This document shows, in pieces, positions 19,882-28,323 of a stretch of 64,000 nt of DNA. The stretch is from Exiguobacterium oxidotolerans JCM 12280 (GTDB lineage: Bacteria > Bacillota > Bacilli > Exiguobacteriales > Exiguobacteriaceae). The notes under the pieces were generated by a model, which was not told the DNA's origin, searched no databases, and saw only the letters and a list, made by a program, of their open reading frames with translations. The position numbers and the translations under genes were made by a program. The DNA lies in assembly GCF_000702625.1 (NCBI RefSeq), contig NZ_JNIS01000001.1:930001-994000 (forward strand), in the 5' to 3' direction. Position 1 is the first letter of the stretch, and every line of letters begins with the position of its first letter.

Positions 19882-19963
19882 TTGAAAATTCTGATTATTC
19901 TATTAGTAATTCTCCGAAAGAATTTGATGTCTATTTCATTGTTCTAAATTTCAAAAAATTACA

Positions 19964-19992
19964 TTGTCATTACATTTGTAATATTGTATTAT
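19964..19992 (+). promoter_or_regulatory. comK promoter
   Basis: TTGTCA, 17-nt spacer, TATTAT. The surrounding 100 bp is very AT-rich and includes the dyad ATTACA-TT-TGTAAT across the spacer, a possible regulator site. I could not find a clear pair of ComK boxes (AAAA-N5-TTTT). Confidence 0.55.
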
Positions 19993-20046
19993 ATATTTAG
20001 TATTTACCTGTTTTATCCATTGTCCTATTGAGGAGGATGTAGTCGA

Positions 20047-20553
20047 ATGCGACCATTCCAAAATGACGAAAAGTACAAAATCACCAGAAAAACCATTGCT
20101 ATTTTGCCCTGCTACGACATGATGAAACAGTCCATCATCGTCCTAGAAGACGGCTCAACGATCATGACCCCGCTTCGTCCGTATCAACTCCTGCAGCTAT
20201 CTTGCAGGCAGTACAACAGTTCCATCGAGGAACGGATCGTCACAGCAAAACGTGTCGCTTCCGTCAAAGGAAAAGTTCCAGTCGTCATCGAACCGACGCT
20301 CGGTCTTGTCTTTTTCCCTACGAAATCACCAAAACGTGATGATTGCGAGTGGTACGCCTGGAGCCACATGTCCGACGTCATCGAGGAAGACGGACAAACG
20401 AAACTCCAAACTCGTAATGGCATGATCCTTCCTGTAAACGCCTCTCCTTACATCGTCCGTAACCAAATGAAAGCAACTGGCGAGCTGATGGCTCGTTACC
20501 AACAATTGAACGCGATGACACTAGAGGAACGCTTTAATTCAATCAAACATTAA
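20047..20553 (+). CDS. comK: Competence transcription factor ComK
   Basis: 168 residues. It aligns along its length with B. subtilis ComK: SCRQYNSS (ComK SCRFFGSS), KVPVVIEPTLGLVFFPTKSP (KPPIMVDPSNQIFLFPTLSS), DCEWYAWSHM (QCGWISHVHV), NGMILPVNASPYIVRNQM (NGKTMELPISYNSFENQV). ComK is the master activator of DNA-uptake genes, normally recognising paired AT boxes. It lacks the last about 20 residues of the B. subtilis protein, a region implicated there in transcription activation and degradation by MecA/ClpCP, so turnover may differ. GAGGAGG lies 10 nt before the ATG. It lies beside flagellar genes, away from its B. subtilis neighbours. Confidence 0.88.
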   Translation: MRPFQNDEKYKITRKTIAILPCYDMMKQSIIVLEDGSTIMTPLRPYQLLQLSCRQYNSSIEERIVTAKRVASVKGKVPVVIEPTLGLVFFPTKSPKRDDCEWYAWSHMSDVIEEDGQTKLQTRNGMILPVNASPYIVRNQMKATGELMARYQQLNAMTLEERFNSIKH

Positions 20554-20560
20554 AAAAAAC

Positions 20561-20593
20561 GGGTTGGGCGATAATTTCGCTCAATCCTTTTTT
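20561..20593 (+). terminator. Terminator of comK
   Basis: GGTTGGGCGA-TAATT-TCGCTCAATCC followed by TTTTTTG, an 11-bp stem with two G-U pairs. Its 3' arm doubles as the -35 region of the next promoter. Confidence 0.8.
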
Positions 20594-20607
20594 GTTTATG
20601 CCGATAT
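20581..20607 (+). promoter_or_regulatory. Sigma-D type promoter of the second flagellin operon
   Basis: TCAA, 15-nt spacer, GCCGATAT: a perfect sigma-D -10 element and 3 of 4 matches at the -35 (TAAA). It lies 40 nt before the FliK-like gene. Confidence 0.75.
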
Positions 20608-20646
20608 ATAATAAGATGAAGAAATTATGAAACAGGAGGTGCCTCG

Positions 20647-22491
20647 ATGAACATCCAGTTGCAACCAAATAGTCCGGCCGTTCCGTCGCCACCGACGACA
20701 TTGTCCGACAAAAAGACGTATAGTGGGACCGTCCTTGAAAAAACGGGTCCACATACAGCGCTCGTCCAAGTCGGACGCGACCAAATCGAGATGACGTTCA
20801 CAGGTGACGTCCCAACAGGAGACTTCCAGTTTAAGGTAAAGGGAGCGACAGCAGAAGGCTATTTGATTGAACAGTTGACGGATACCCCGGACACAGCGCC
20901 GGCAGGCTCCGTCAAGACCGATGCAACTGGCATCGATCCGACCTTGCTCGACGAATTGCCACAAGACTTAAAACAGGCTGTCGCCCGACTGCTTGCGACA
21001 GGACAATTGCCGCAAACGAAGGAAACCGTCGCCCGGCTCGTCGCCGCTCTCCAAGGCACATACAAAGATCTTGTCGTCGCTCTCGTCTCACGCCCTTCCG
21101 ACAGTGCCTTGCCGACAGACGTCGATGCGTTGATCAGCAGCCTGCTGACTGAAACGGATTCACTCGTCGACCTGTTACCGGAACGTCAGGCCGTCGTCGA
21201 TAAACCGACACTCGGCACGGCCATCGCGCTCGACGTTGCTCGAACGACCTTGCCGACACAAGCAGACATCGAGCAAGCGAATGCGCCAAGACTTCGACAA
21301 ATCGTGAACCACCTGCCCCTGAACGAGCAAGGCGCGATTGTCGAAACGATCGAACGCGGTGCGTTGACACAGGCACGGGAGCAACTGCGCCCGCATTTCC
21401 CCGTCACGCTCGAAGCGCCGGAACCGACGAAGCTCGAGCAGTTAACGGCATTGACCGCTGCGCGCCAGACGACGGAACCCGCCCGGTCGGCGTTGACCGT
21501 CGTCCGCGAAGTCACGCCACGACTGGCCGAGATGACGAACGACTTCCGGAGCAATCAGCGAACGATTGTCTCGCAACTTAAACAGATTGAACCGCTCGTT
21601 GAAGGGCGTCCGGCTCAGATGGCACAAGTCATCGAGAGTACGGCGAACCGGCTTCGTCAAACGTTCCAACAGACGGATGCGATGCTCCATACATCGATGC
21701 GTGACGAAAAACAATTGATTCAGTGGCTCTCGAAACTGGAGCGCGGTGCCGATCTTGCCACGACTGGTCGCGGGACGGAAGCAAAAGTACTTCTCCAGGA
21801 AGTAAGGGTCGGGTTCGAAGCGTTCCGCTTCACACCGGCGAACGTCCGGACGGCGTACTTACCGGAGCTCAATCAACCGGTTCGTCCTGTCAGCGGACAA
21901 ACACAGTCCTCACAAACATCGAGCCGCCCGCTGCCATATGAACCAAGCCAAAACAGCCCGCGCGTCTTACAGGAGACGGTTCAAAAGACACTCCAACTGC
22001 AGACGGCCGAGTTGAAGCTCGCGACACCAGCCGCGAACCCGGAAGCAGCAAAGCTGCAAACGTTCCTGACGACACAACAGCAAGTCAATAAACCGGATGC
22101 CAGTCAACAGCTGCAACAATTGTTGCTCGCCCTGCCCGTCCAACTCGTCGAAGGGACGGCCGGCTTACACGTCCACCTGCAAAACAAACGCCCGGACGAA
22201 GTGATCGACTGGGAAAACAATACACTTTATGTCCAGCTTGAGACACCGCGGCTCGGCGACATCAGCGTCCGCGTCGAAACGGTCAACCGCAAGATGCAGA
22301 TCACGATCGAAAATGATTTACCGATTCTCGAACGGCTGGCGACGCCGTTCCTCGAGCGGACGACCGACGCTTTAGCCGCGACCGGCTTTCAAGACGTCCG
22401 GATTCGCTTCAGTCCGTTCACGAAAGAACACGTAACGGAAGAACCTGTTAAACCAGCCGACACACCTGCCGGCTATGATTACCGGATTTAA
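20647..22491 (+). CDS. FliK-like (YlqG-type) flagellar hook-length control-like protein
   Basis: 614 residues, Gln/Thr/Pro/Ala-rich and low in cysteine, with a long unordered or helical central part (about 90-430). The C-terminal domain (about 480-590; LLALPVQLVEGTAGLHVHLQ, GDISVRVETVNRKMQITIENDLP) resembles the Flg_hook domain of FliK. In B. subtilis the ylqG-ylqH pair has the same composition: a long Gln-rich protein followed by a small FlhB C-terminal homologue. AGGAGGTG precedes the ATG. It is the first gene of a six-gene operon under a sigma-D promoter. Its substrate-switching role is an inference; the main fliK gene would lie elsewhere. Confidence 0.65.
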   Translation: MNIQLQPNSPAVPSPPTTLSDKKTYSGTVLEKTGPHTALVQVGRDQIEMTFTGDVPTGDFQFKVKGATAEGYLIEQLTDTPDTAPAGSVKTDATGIDPTLLDELPQDLKQAVARLLATGQLPQTKETVARLVAALQGTYKDLVVALVSRPSDSALPTDVDALISSLLTETDSLVDLLPERQAVVDKPTLGTAIALDVARTTLPTQADIEQANAPRLRQIVNHLPLNEQGAIVETIERGALTQAREQLRPHFPVTLEAPEPTKLEQLTALTAARQTTEPARSALTVVREVTPRLAEMTNDFRSNQRTIVSQLKQIEPLVEGRPAQMAQVIESTANRLRQTFQQTDAMLHTSMRDEKQLIQWLSKLERGADLATTGRGTEAKVLLQEVRVGFEAFRFTPANVRTAYLPELNQPVRPVSGQTQSSQTSSRPLPYEPSQNSPRVLQETVQKTLQLQTAELKLATPAANPEAAKLQTFLTTQQQVNKPDASQQLQQLLLALPVQLVEGTAGLHVHLQNKRPDEVIDWENNTLYVQLETPRLGDISVRVETVNRKMQITIENDLPILERLATPFLERTTDALAATGFQDVRIRFSPFTKEHVTEEPVKPADTPAGYDYRI

Positions 22492-22500
22492 GGAGGAGCC

Positions 22501-22788
22501 ATGTATCAAAAAATCGATTTAAAACATCGGAAATCCGCTGCCGTCCTGCGGTATGATGAACAAGCAGGCAGTGCGCCAATCGTCGTTGCCCGGGCGACCG
22601 GACAAGCCGCCGACAGGATTCTACAGGAAGCGCGCGCCAGTGGTGTCGCGATTGAACACGATACGTCGCTGCTCGGACACTTACTTGACCTTGATCTCGG
22701 AACAGCCATCCCGCCGCAACTTTATGATGTGATGGCAGAATTATTATTGTTGATTGAAGAACTCGATCACGCGAAAGGACGGGACTGA
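22501..22788 (+). CDS. FlhB C-terminal homologue (EscU/YscU family, YlqH-like)
   Basis: 95 residues corresponding only to the cytoplasmic C-terminal domain of the export gate protein FlhB (AAVLRYDEQAGSAPIVVARATGQAADRILQEARASGVAI...). The NPTH autocleavage motif of FlhB is replaced by RYDE, so self-cleavage is not expected. Proteins of this type act as free FlhB-CC substitutes in some bacteria. AAGGAGGAG precedes the ATG; the stop overlaps the next start (TGATG). Confidence 0.85.
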   Translation: MYQKIDLKHRKSAAVLRYDEQAGSAPIVVARATGQAADRILQEARASGVAIEHDTSLLGHLLDLDLGTAIPPQLYDVMAELLLLIEELDHAKGRD

Positions 22789-23180
22789 TGACAGAACAAG
22801 AACTGTTTCAAATGACACCGCAACAATTAACGGAAACGATGCTGCAAGGACTCGTCCTACAATACGACCGGTCGTTACTCGCCCGCGATGAACACCGGTT
22901 CGATGAAGTCAACGAACGATTACAAAAAGTCTATCAACTCTTAATGAAACTTCAGGCAGGTCTAAATGACGACGGTGGCATCATCACCGCGCAACTCGAC
23001 GCCCTTTATCACTACTTAGCAGACCAGACATTACAGGCCTACCGGACACCACTTGTGTTAGACAAACTGCTCCAACTCGCAGAAGAATTACTCGTCACGT
23101 GGCAAGCCGCCAGTCTGAAAAAAGAACGACCGCTCGTCCGGGCGGCACACCATGAACGGTATGAAGGGATGGATTATTAA
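22788..23180 (+). CDS. FliS-like flagellin chaperone (second copy)
   Basis: 130 residues, all helical. The core MLQGLVLQYDRSLLARDEHRFDEVNERLQKVYQLLMKLQAGL and the helix LDALYHYLADQTLQAYR correspond to FliS (compare MLYEGLIKFAMLSKRSIEQ and LNNLYDYMQNRLVDAN in the main FliS at 25888). FliS binds the flagellin C-terminus before export. Start and stop overlap both neighbours, so it should be made together with the second flagellin. Probably dedicated to that flagellin (inference). Confidence 0.8.
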   Translation: MTEQELFQMTPQQLTETMLQGLVLQYDRSLLARDEHRFDEVNERLQKVYQLLMKLQAGLNDDGGIITAQLDALYHYLADQTLQAYRTPLVLDKLLQLAEELLVTWQAASLKKERPLVRAAHHERYEGMDY

Positions 23181-24073
23181 TGCGGATCACCAATAACGTA
23201 CAAGCACTCAAAGCGTACCGAAACTTAAGCGCTAACCAGACAAACGTCAAAACGACGATGGATAAACTATCAAGCGGTCAAAAAATCAACCGCGGAGCGG
23301 ACGATGCAGCCGGTCTCGCCATCTCTGAGAAAATGCGAAACCGTCTCAAAGCGCTCGATAAAGCCGAACAAAACGTCCTCGACGGCATCTCGATGGTCCA
23401 AACGCTTGAAGGCGGAATGAGCGAAACCCATAACTTATTACAACGGATGCGCGAGCTCGCCGTCCAGGCCGGCAACGGGACACTGGCGTCCGAGGACCGG
23501 ACAGCAATCCAAGAAGAGATCAACCAGCTGACAAATGAAGTCTCACGGATTGCAACAACGACCCAGTTCAACGGCAAAGATTTGTTGACAGGAAACTTCA
23601 GCACGGAAGACAATGCCATCTTCATCCAGACGAATGCCGGAGCAAACGAAGGCATTTCCTTGACGATCGACGACGTGCGGGCGCAAAGTATCGGCATCAG
23701 CTCGACTACCCAGCCGAACGCCGACGTCCGCAAGCTTGATGTCCCGAGCGTCGCTGGTACACCCGAATATGCGCTCAGCGTGATGACAGAGCAGGATGCG
23801 AATGATGCGATCAGCCGTTATACCCAAGCGATTGATACGATTTCAGCGCAACGGTCGAAACTCGGCGCCATCCAAAACCGCTTCGAAGCGATGTCGTCCG
23901 TTCTCAGCGTCAGTAAAGAAAATTTGACGGCATCGGAGTCACGGATTCGCGATACGGATATGGCGCGCGAGATGATGGAATATGCAAAATACAACATCTT
24001 GAACCAATCCGGAATGGCGATGATCGCCCAAGCGAACTCCTTACCGCAAGGCGTCTTACAACTACTCAACTAA
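23180..24073 (+). CDS. Flagellin, short second copy
   Basis: 297 residues: N-terminal D0/D1 domain (MRITNNVQALKAYRNLSANQ...KINRGADDAAGLAISEKMR) and C-terminal D1/D0 (SKENLTASESRIRDTDMAREMMEYAKYNILNQSGMAMIAQANSLPQGVLQLLN), with only about 60 residues between, so no large surface domain. It begins on the stop of the FliS-like gene (TAATG). Compared with the main flagellin at 29554-31077 it starts with MR rather than MI and ends LLN rather than LLR. It may form a minor or hook-proximal part of the filament; there is no sequence proof. Confidence 0.93.
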   Translation: MRITNNVQALKAYRNLSANQTNVKTTMDKLSSGQKINRGADDAAGLAISEKMRNRLKALDKAEQNVLDGISMVQTLEGGMSETHNLLQRMRELAVQAGNGTLASEDRTAIQEEINQLTNEVSRIATTTQFNGKDLLTGNFSTEDNAIFIQTNAGANEGISLTIDDVRAQSIGISSTTQPNADVRKLDVPSVAGTPEYALSVMTEQDANDAISRYTQAIDTISAQRSKLGAIQNRFEAMSSVLSVSKENLTASESRIRDTDMAREMMEYAKYNILNQSGMAMIAQANSLPQGVLQLLN

Positions 24074-24091
24074 TCAAGGAGGACGACAGCC

Positions 24092-24532
24092 ATGGATATC
24101 CGGCGCATCCAAGAAACGAGCCGCCTGCAGACACCGAAGACCGGACCACGCGAGGTCGAGGCGTCGACGACGTTTTCTGCGTTGATGCAAGATAAACGTG
24201 AACATAAAGGGTACGAGCGGCTTCAGCAAAAATTGACGCTCGTCGAAGAGCATGGACAATTGCTCGCCGAGAGCCAGACGATCGAGAACCTCGAGAGCTA
24301 CAAAGAGAAAATCAAGGACTTCCTAAAAGACGCCCTTGATCAATCGCAACAGCTTGAGGAAAAACGCGGCTTCAATCGGCGCGGACGGACGAAAATCTAT
24401 AAAGTCGTCGAACAGGTCGACGCGAAGTTACTCGAACTGACGAACACCGTCATCTCCGGCGAATCACGCCGCCTTGATATCCTCGATCAAGTCGGGGAAA
24501 TCAAAGGGATGCTCGTCAACGTCTTCGTCTAA
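24092..24532 (+). CDS. YaaR-family protein (DUF327)
   Basis: 146 residues. The helical C-terminal part (RRGRTKIYKVVEQVDAKLLELTN, LDILDQVGEIKGMLVNVFV) is diagnostic for DUF327. Function unknown in the family. AAGGAGG lies 9 nt before the ATG. Its place in a flagellin operon suggests an accessory motility role, although B. subtilis yaaR sits elsewhere. Confidence 0.85.
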   Translation: MDIRRIQETSRLQTPKTGPREVEASTTFSALMQDKREHKGYERLQQKLTLVEEHGQLLAESQTIENLESYKEKIKDFLKDALDQSQQLEEKRGFNRRGRTKIYKVVEQVDAKLLELTNTVISGESRRLDILDQVGEIKGMLVNVFV

Positions 24533-24559
24533 ACTCAATCAGTTAAAGGAGCCAGTACC

Positions 24560-25228
24560 ATGGCCGAAATCTATTCAAAAAAGTGTAAATGTACGTATTG
24601 TCTGAAGGAGACGGAGACGAAACGTGTTTTGAGTCGACACATCCGAATTAAAAGAACAGACTTAGATGGATTTATTCACTATGAGGGCCCGAACGTCTAT
24701 TATTATGAACCAGTCCAGTGCATACATTGCCGGTTCATCTTTCATGAAGCCTTCGAGAAACTACGTCCGGACACGCGTGAGACACTCGAGACGAACATTT
24801 TGCCTTCACTGCCCGTCTTACCCTTCGCAGCGACGGAGCGGACAGCAGAGCAGGCCTTGCAGCTCTATAAGCTCTGCCTCTACACGGCGCAAGTGACAAA
24901 ACAAAAAGACAGCATCCAAGCGATGCTTGGCGTCCGACTCGCCTGGTTAAACCGATTGCTAGAAAATAAAGAGCAGGAAGTGCTTTGGATGGAGCGGGCG
25001 GTCGAGAAGTACGAAGCGCTTTATCTGGATTATACAGACGCCGTCCGGACTGGTATTCCCCATGATGTTTTGCTACTGCGGATTGCAGATCTTTATGCAA
25101 GTCTCGAGCGGACGGATGATGCGAAGCAATGGTACAGCCTCATCTTCCAAAGTCAAAAAATATCTGACCGGATCAAAAAAGACGCCCGAGAACATTGGGA
25201 ACTCTATCGTGAACGGCACTCTGTCTAA
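24560..25228 (+). CDS. DUF2225-family protein
   Basis: 222 residues. N-terminal CxxC pairs (CTYC near residue 13, CIHC near 55) suggest a metal-binding knuckle; the rest is helical with a TPR-like run (LYKLCLYTAQVTKQKDSIQAMLGVRLAWLNRLLENKEQE; IADLYASLERTDDAKQWYSLIF). This matches DUF2225. Role unknown. Last gene of the second flagellin operon, closed by a strong terminator. AAAGGAG is 8 nt upstream. Confidence 0.75.
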   Translation: MAEIYSKKCKCTYCLKETETKRVLSRHIRIKRTDLDGFIHYEGPNVYYYEPVQCIHCRFIFHEAFEKLRPDTRETLETNILPSLPVLPFAATERTAEQALQLYKLCLYTAQVTKQKDSIQAMLGVRLAWLNRLLENKEQEVLWMERAVEKYEALYLDYTDAVRTGIPHDVLLLRIADLYASLERTDDAKQWYSLIFQSQKISDRIKKDAREHWELYRERHSV

Positions 25229-25246
25229 ATCGACTATTCGCCAACA

Positions 25247-25298
25247 AAAATAAGCCACCTGACTCGCTTTTACAACTGCGAATCAGGTGGCTTATTTA
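25247..25298. terminator. Bidirectional terminator
   Basis: AATAAGCCACCTGA...TCAGGTGGCTTATT, a 14-bp or longer perfect outer stem with A/T tracts on both sides; serves the plus-strand DUF2225 gene and the minus-strand fli operon. Confidence 0.9.
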
Positions 25299-25333
25299 AT
25301 TAGAAAAGGATATCCATCACGGATGCCCTTTTG

Positions 25334-25510
25334 TTACGACTCACGTCGATATTTTTCTTCTTCATAGACGTCCGGTTCGTCAGAAATCGGGCGTTCTGCT
25401 TCTTCCCAAGATTCTGACTCGACGTCCGGTTCGATGAATTGATCATACGAACCATCCGATCGGTAAAACGGTTTTGGCACAGTACGTTTTTTCTCTTCAC
25501 GTTTAGTCAC
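25334..25510 (-). CDS. Small acidic protein, 58 residues
   Basis: A short gene reading MTKREEKKRTVPKPFYRSDG then an acidic tail with the direct repeat EPDVE-SESWEEAERPISDEPDVYEEE. The start is GTG at 25510 with GGGAGGGA 7 nt upstream; the stop is at 25334-25336. It follows fliT by 27 nt, in the same direction, and ends before the shared terminator, so it is likely the last gene of the flaG-fliD-fliS-fliT operon. Not recognised; no membrane segment or cysteine. Codon use looks like the neighbours. Confidence 0.65.
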   Translation of the reverse strand: MTKREEKKRTVPKPFYRSDGSYDQFIEPDVESESWEEAERPISDEPDVYEEEKYRRES

Positions 25511-25537
25511 GCAAGATCCCTCCCTAAAATAAGAAAG

Positions 25538-25891
25538 TTACTGACGAGAATCAAAATATGGTGAAAAACTACCTTCTACTTCTTCGTACGGGTCGATATA
25601 CGATTTCCGACTGATTTTCGTCTGTCGGAGTTGATTGATTTGTACCCCTAATTTAGCGGTTTCTTCGGATAATTTCAAGTCCAGTTTCCGACTTTCCGCG
25701 ACGAGTTCTTGAATGACCGCCTGGTTGGCACCGGCAAGTAAGTTCGAATGAGCGGCAATGAACGCTTCCCGTTCATTCAGCAAATTTTGAATCTTGCTGA
25801 GCCATTCGTCATAGACTTCCTCTTCCGGTGTCTGCTCAAGCAATTCCATCAAGTGTTTCGTCTTCAGGCGCAGCGGATTGAGTGGACTCAT
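25538..25891 (-). CDS. fliT: FliT-like protein of the fliD operon
   Basis: 117 residues from the ATG at 25891, which overlaps the fliS stop as ATGA. Entirely helical and charged (LKTKHLMELLEQTPEEEVYDEWLSKIQNLLNEREAFIAA; ESRKLDLKLSEETAKLGVQINQL). Small, divergent proteins at this position act as FliD export chaperones in B. subtilis (FliT). Assigned by position, size and helical character; sequence identity is too low to judge by eye. Confidence 0.75.
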   Translation of the reverse strand: MSPLNPLRLKTKHLMELLEQTPEEEVYDEWLSKIQNLLNEREAFIAAHSNLLAGANQAVIQELVAESRKLDLKLSEETAKLGVQINQLRQTKISRKSYIDPYEEVEGSFSPYFDSRQ

Positions 25892-26256
25892 CGCTGACGC
25901 GCGAGCTTCATCGCTTCTTTCCACGTCTCACGGAATTCTTCCGCGAACCCAATCACTTCATCGATTGCAACGACATCGTTTTTGACATTTGCATCGACAA
26001 GACGGTTTTGCATATAGTCGTACAGATTGTTCAAGTCTGTCGATAGGGAAATTGATTTATTTAATGTCAGTTGTAATTCCATAATGATGGCCTGCGCCTT
26101 TTGGATGTTCGTATTTTTTTGTTCGATCAGTCCCTGCTCGATCGACCGTTTCGAAAGCATCGCGAACTTAATCAGCCCTTCATAGAGCATCAACGTTAAA
26201 TCTTGTGGCAATGCTGTTGTAACCGAATTTGATTGGTACGTTGCATATGGGTTCAT
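25888..26256 (-). CDS. fliS: Flagellar export chaperone FliS
   Basis: 122 residues; helical bundle starting with the family N-terminus MNPYATYQSNSVTTALPQDLTLMLYEGLIKF. Binds the flagellin C-terminal helix, keeps it unfolded for export and, in B. subtilis, affects FliW release. AAGGAGGA precedes the ATG, inside the end of the fliD gene region. A diverged second copy is at 22788. Confidence 0.95.
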   Translation of the reverse strand: MNPYATYQSNSVTTALPQDLTLMLYEGLIKFAMLSKRSIEQGLIEQKNTNIQKAQAIIMELQLTLNKSISLSTDLNNLYDYMQNRLVDANVKNDVVAIDEVIGFAEEFRETWKEAMKLARQR

Positions 26257-26271
26257 CGTCTGAAGTCCTCC

Positions 26272-27816
26272 TTATTGTCCTAAGTAATTCGCAAGTGTCG
26301 CTGATTGACTATTCGCTTGGTTCATCGCCTGTTCCATTGCCGCAAAACGACGATAATAGGCATTTTCTTTTTTTGTTAGTTTATCTTCCCAAGAAAGGAT
26401 ACTCTTATCGACGTCAGCAAGTGATTTCCCGAGTCGGTATGTCGTTGCAACAGCACCATCAAGCCCAGCGACCTTCGAAACTTTATCGCGCATCGATGTC
26501 GCAAACCCTTGAATTTGCCGCGCAAACCCATCTAACCCACTTCCGCTTGTAGAAGTTCCATCGGGAGCATCCGCCGTAAATAGCTTATAGACACCTTCTG
26601 GTTGTTCCTCCAGCATTTTCTTGAGTTTCGTTTCGTCAATTTTAAGTTTGCCACCGTCGCGGAAATCACTTGTCGTCGTAATTCCGATTTGCGACATGTA
26701 GTTTAGAGCAATCGTGTCCGTTCCTGACTGGTACGTATATCCGGTGTCAATTTTCGATGAGATTGCACTGCGGAATGAATTCATTCCATCGCGCAAGAAA
26801 CTATCATTCTTTAAGACGCCACTCATCGCTTTTTCTTCCCACTTCTTGACTTCGTCTTCACTCAATTCTTTCCGCTGATCATCTGTCAAAGGTTGGAAGT
26901 CACGATACTTCTCTTCGTTGACTTTTTTGTTCATCTTATCAATCATGTCGTTATATTTATCGACAAATTTTTTGATGGAATCGAAGTTAGCCTGCGTATC
27001 AACTTTTGTGTTGAGTGTGATTGGTGAATCCGACGTACCATTCAAAGTAATTGTCAGACCATTTTGTGAAAATGTATTTGTTCGTTGTTCCAGTTCCTGT
27101 CCACCAATCGTATACTTAGCATTCTTTCCGTCTTTCCCTAAAACAGGATCTGCTGAATTCACCTTTTCAATTGCTGTATTAGCATCTGTAATTGAGATAT
27201 CAGCTCCACTCGGATTAAGTTTTCCAGTACTTGTTTTTGTCATGACGAGTTTCCCGGTAAGGTCATTGTAAACTGCACTCATACCAAGGCTTGTTTTACT
27301 ATTGATTGCTGCCGTCAAGTCAGTGAGTGTTTGCGTCGAATCAAGCGAAAGTGTTTCACTGACTGCGGTTCCGTCGGCAGAAAAAGTGTTGATTTGAACG
27401 TTTATTTTACCGTTGCCGTCGGCAGTAAATAAGCCACTATCAGCAAGCGTCGTACTACCTGCTTGTCCAGGCACAGTCTTCATCGTAACAGAAGCTGATG
27501 ATGCCAATTGACCTACTTTATCAATTGTGACACTCCCAGTAGTTGCAGCTGGACTTGCCGTTACCGAAACCTTTGACGTATCAGAACTCGTGACGGTCTT
27601 TGACATATAGTTTTTTGATAACAACATGTCGCTCGCAGCTGTCCGTAACTCAAGTAATCCCCGATTCATCTCACGGTAGGCATCGCGTTGCCACGTCAAG
27701 GTTTGTTTCTTTTGCGCTAAGCGATCGACGGGTGCCCGTTCCGCCTGCATCAATTGTTTAATCATCGTTTCTGTATCAATCCCACTTGCGAGACCACTTA
27801 TCCGAAGTCCTGCCAT
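26272..27816 (-). CDS. fliD: Flagellar filament cap protein FliD (HAP2)
   Basis: 514 residues. N-terminal conserved part (RISGLASGIDTETMIKQLMQAERAPVDRL) and C-terminal coiled coil (SWEDKLTKKENAYYRRFAAMEQAMNQANSQSATLANYLGQ), with Thr/Ser-rich middle domains. It caps the filament and guides flagellin folding. Second gene after flaG, with a 19-nt gap. Confidence 0.95.
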   Translation of the reverse strand: MAGLRISGLASGIDTETMIKQLMQAERAPVDRLAQKKQTLTWQRDAYREMNRGLLELRTAASDMLLSKNYMSKTVTSSDTSKVSVTASPAATTGSVTIDKVGQLASSASVTMKTVPGQAGSTTLADSGLFTADGNGKINVQINTFSADGTAVSETLSLDSTQTLTDLTAAINSKTSLGMSAVYNDLTGKLVMTKTSTGKLNPSGADISITDANTAIEKVNSADPVLGKDGKNAKYTIGGQELEQRTNTFSQNGLTITLNGTSDSPITLNTKVDTQANFDSIKKFVDKYNDMIDKMNKKVNEEKYRDFQPLTDDQRKELSEDEVKKWEEKAMSGVLKNDSFLRDGMNSFRSAISSKIDTGYTYQSGTDTIALNYMSQIGITTTSDFRDGGKLKIDETKLKKMLEEQPEGVYKLFTADAPDGTSTSGSGLDGFARQIQGFATSMRDKVSKVAGLDGAVATTYRLGKSLADVDKSILSWEDKLTKKENAYYRRFAAMEQAMNQANSQSATLANYLGQ

Positions 27817-27834
27817 CCAATCAGTCCTTTCCCG

Positions 27835-28191
27835 TTAAATCCGTTTATCGATCAGTTGATTAAATTCCATGAATGCCGCAAAAAAATCCAACTCTTTTTT
27901 ACTTGGGATTTCTTGCACGACATTGTTGTTCGTATCAACGACTTGAATGTAAAATTCATTCAGTTTTTCATGTTTGACAAACTTTAGACCGGTGCGCTGC
28001 GTTTCTAATTGTAAATTTGCTTTATCAATCGCCGTCTCAAGTTTCGTTACATGTTGCGGCGTCGGTAAGATGACGATTCCGTCTTGCGCCAGTTCCTCTT
28101 GATTCGCTTCAACGAAGACGTTCCGCGTTGCTTCGTAAGGCAAGACATTTGCAGGCAGGTGAAGCCGAATTTCCGTATTGATGGAATTCAT
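27835..28191 (-). CDS. flaG: FlaG family protein
   Basis: 118 residues from ATG 28191 (AAGGAGTG 7 nt upstream; a TTG two codons earlier is less likely). The C-terminal half (LKFVKHEKLNEFYIQVVDTNNNVVQEIPSKKELDFFAAFMEF) is the diagnostic FlaG domain. FlaG proteins influence filament length. First gene of flaG-fliD-fliS-fliT, behind a sigma-D type promoter. Confidence 0.92.
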   Translation of the reverse strand: MNSINTEIRLHLPANVLPYEATRNVFVEANQEELAQDGIVILPTPQHVTKLETAIDKANLQLETQRTGLKFVKHEKLNEFYIQVVDTNNNVVQEIPSKKELDFFAAFMEFNQLIDKRI

Positions 28192-28224
28192 AGACAAACA
28201 CTCCTTATTTATTCTCTATTTAGT

Positions 28225-28249
28225 ATATCGGTCCAGACGATTCTTTTTA
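28225..28249 (-). promoter_or_regulatory. Sigma-D type promoter of flaG-fliD-fliS-fliT
   Basis: TAAA, 13-nt spacer, ACCGATAT on the minus strand (7 of 8 in the -10). The spacer is one or two nt shorter than the other copies in this window. Confidence 0.6.
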
Positions 28250-28323
28250 TTAGTTTTTCTTTAAAGTTCTTAAAATCGGGAATAAAGGAACATACGTTCT
28301 TTTATTTAGAAGGAGGAGTTTTA

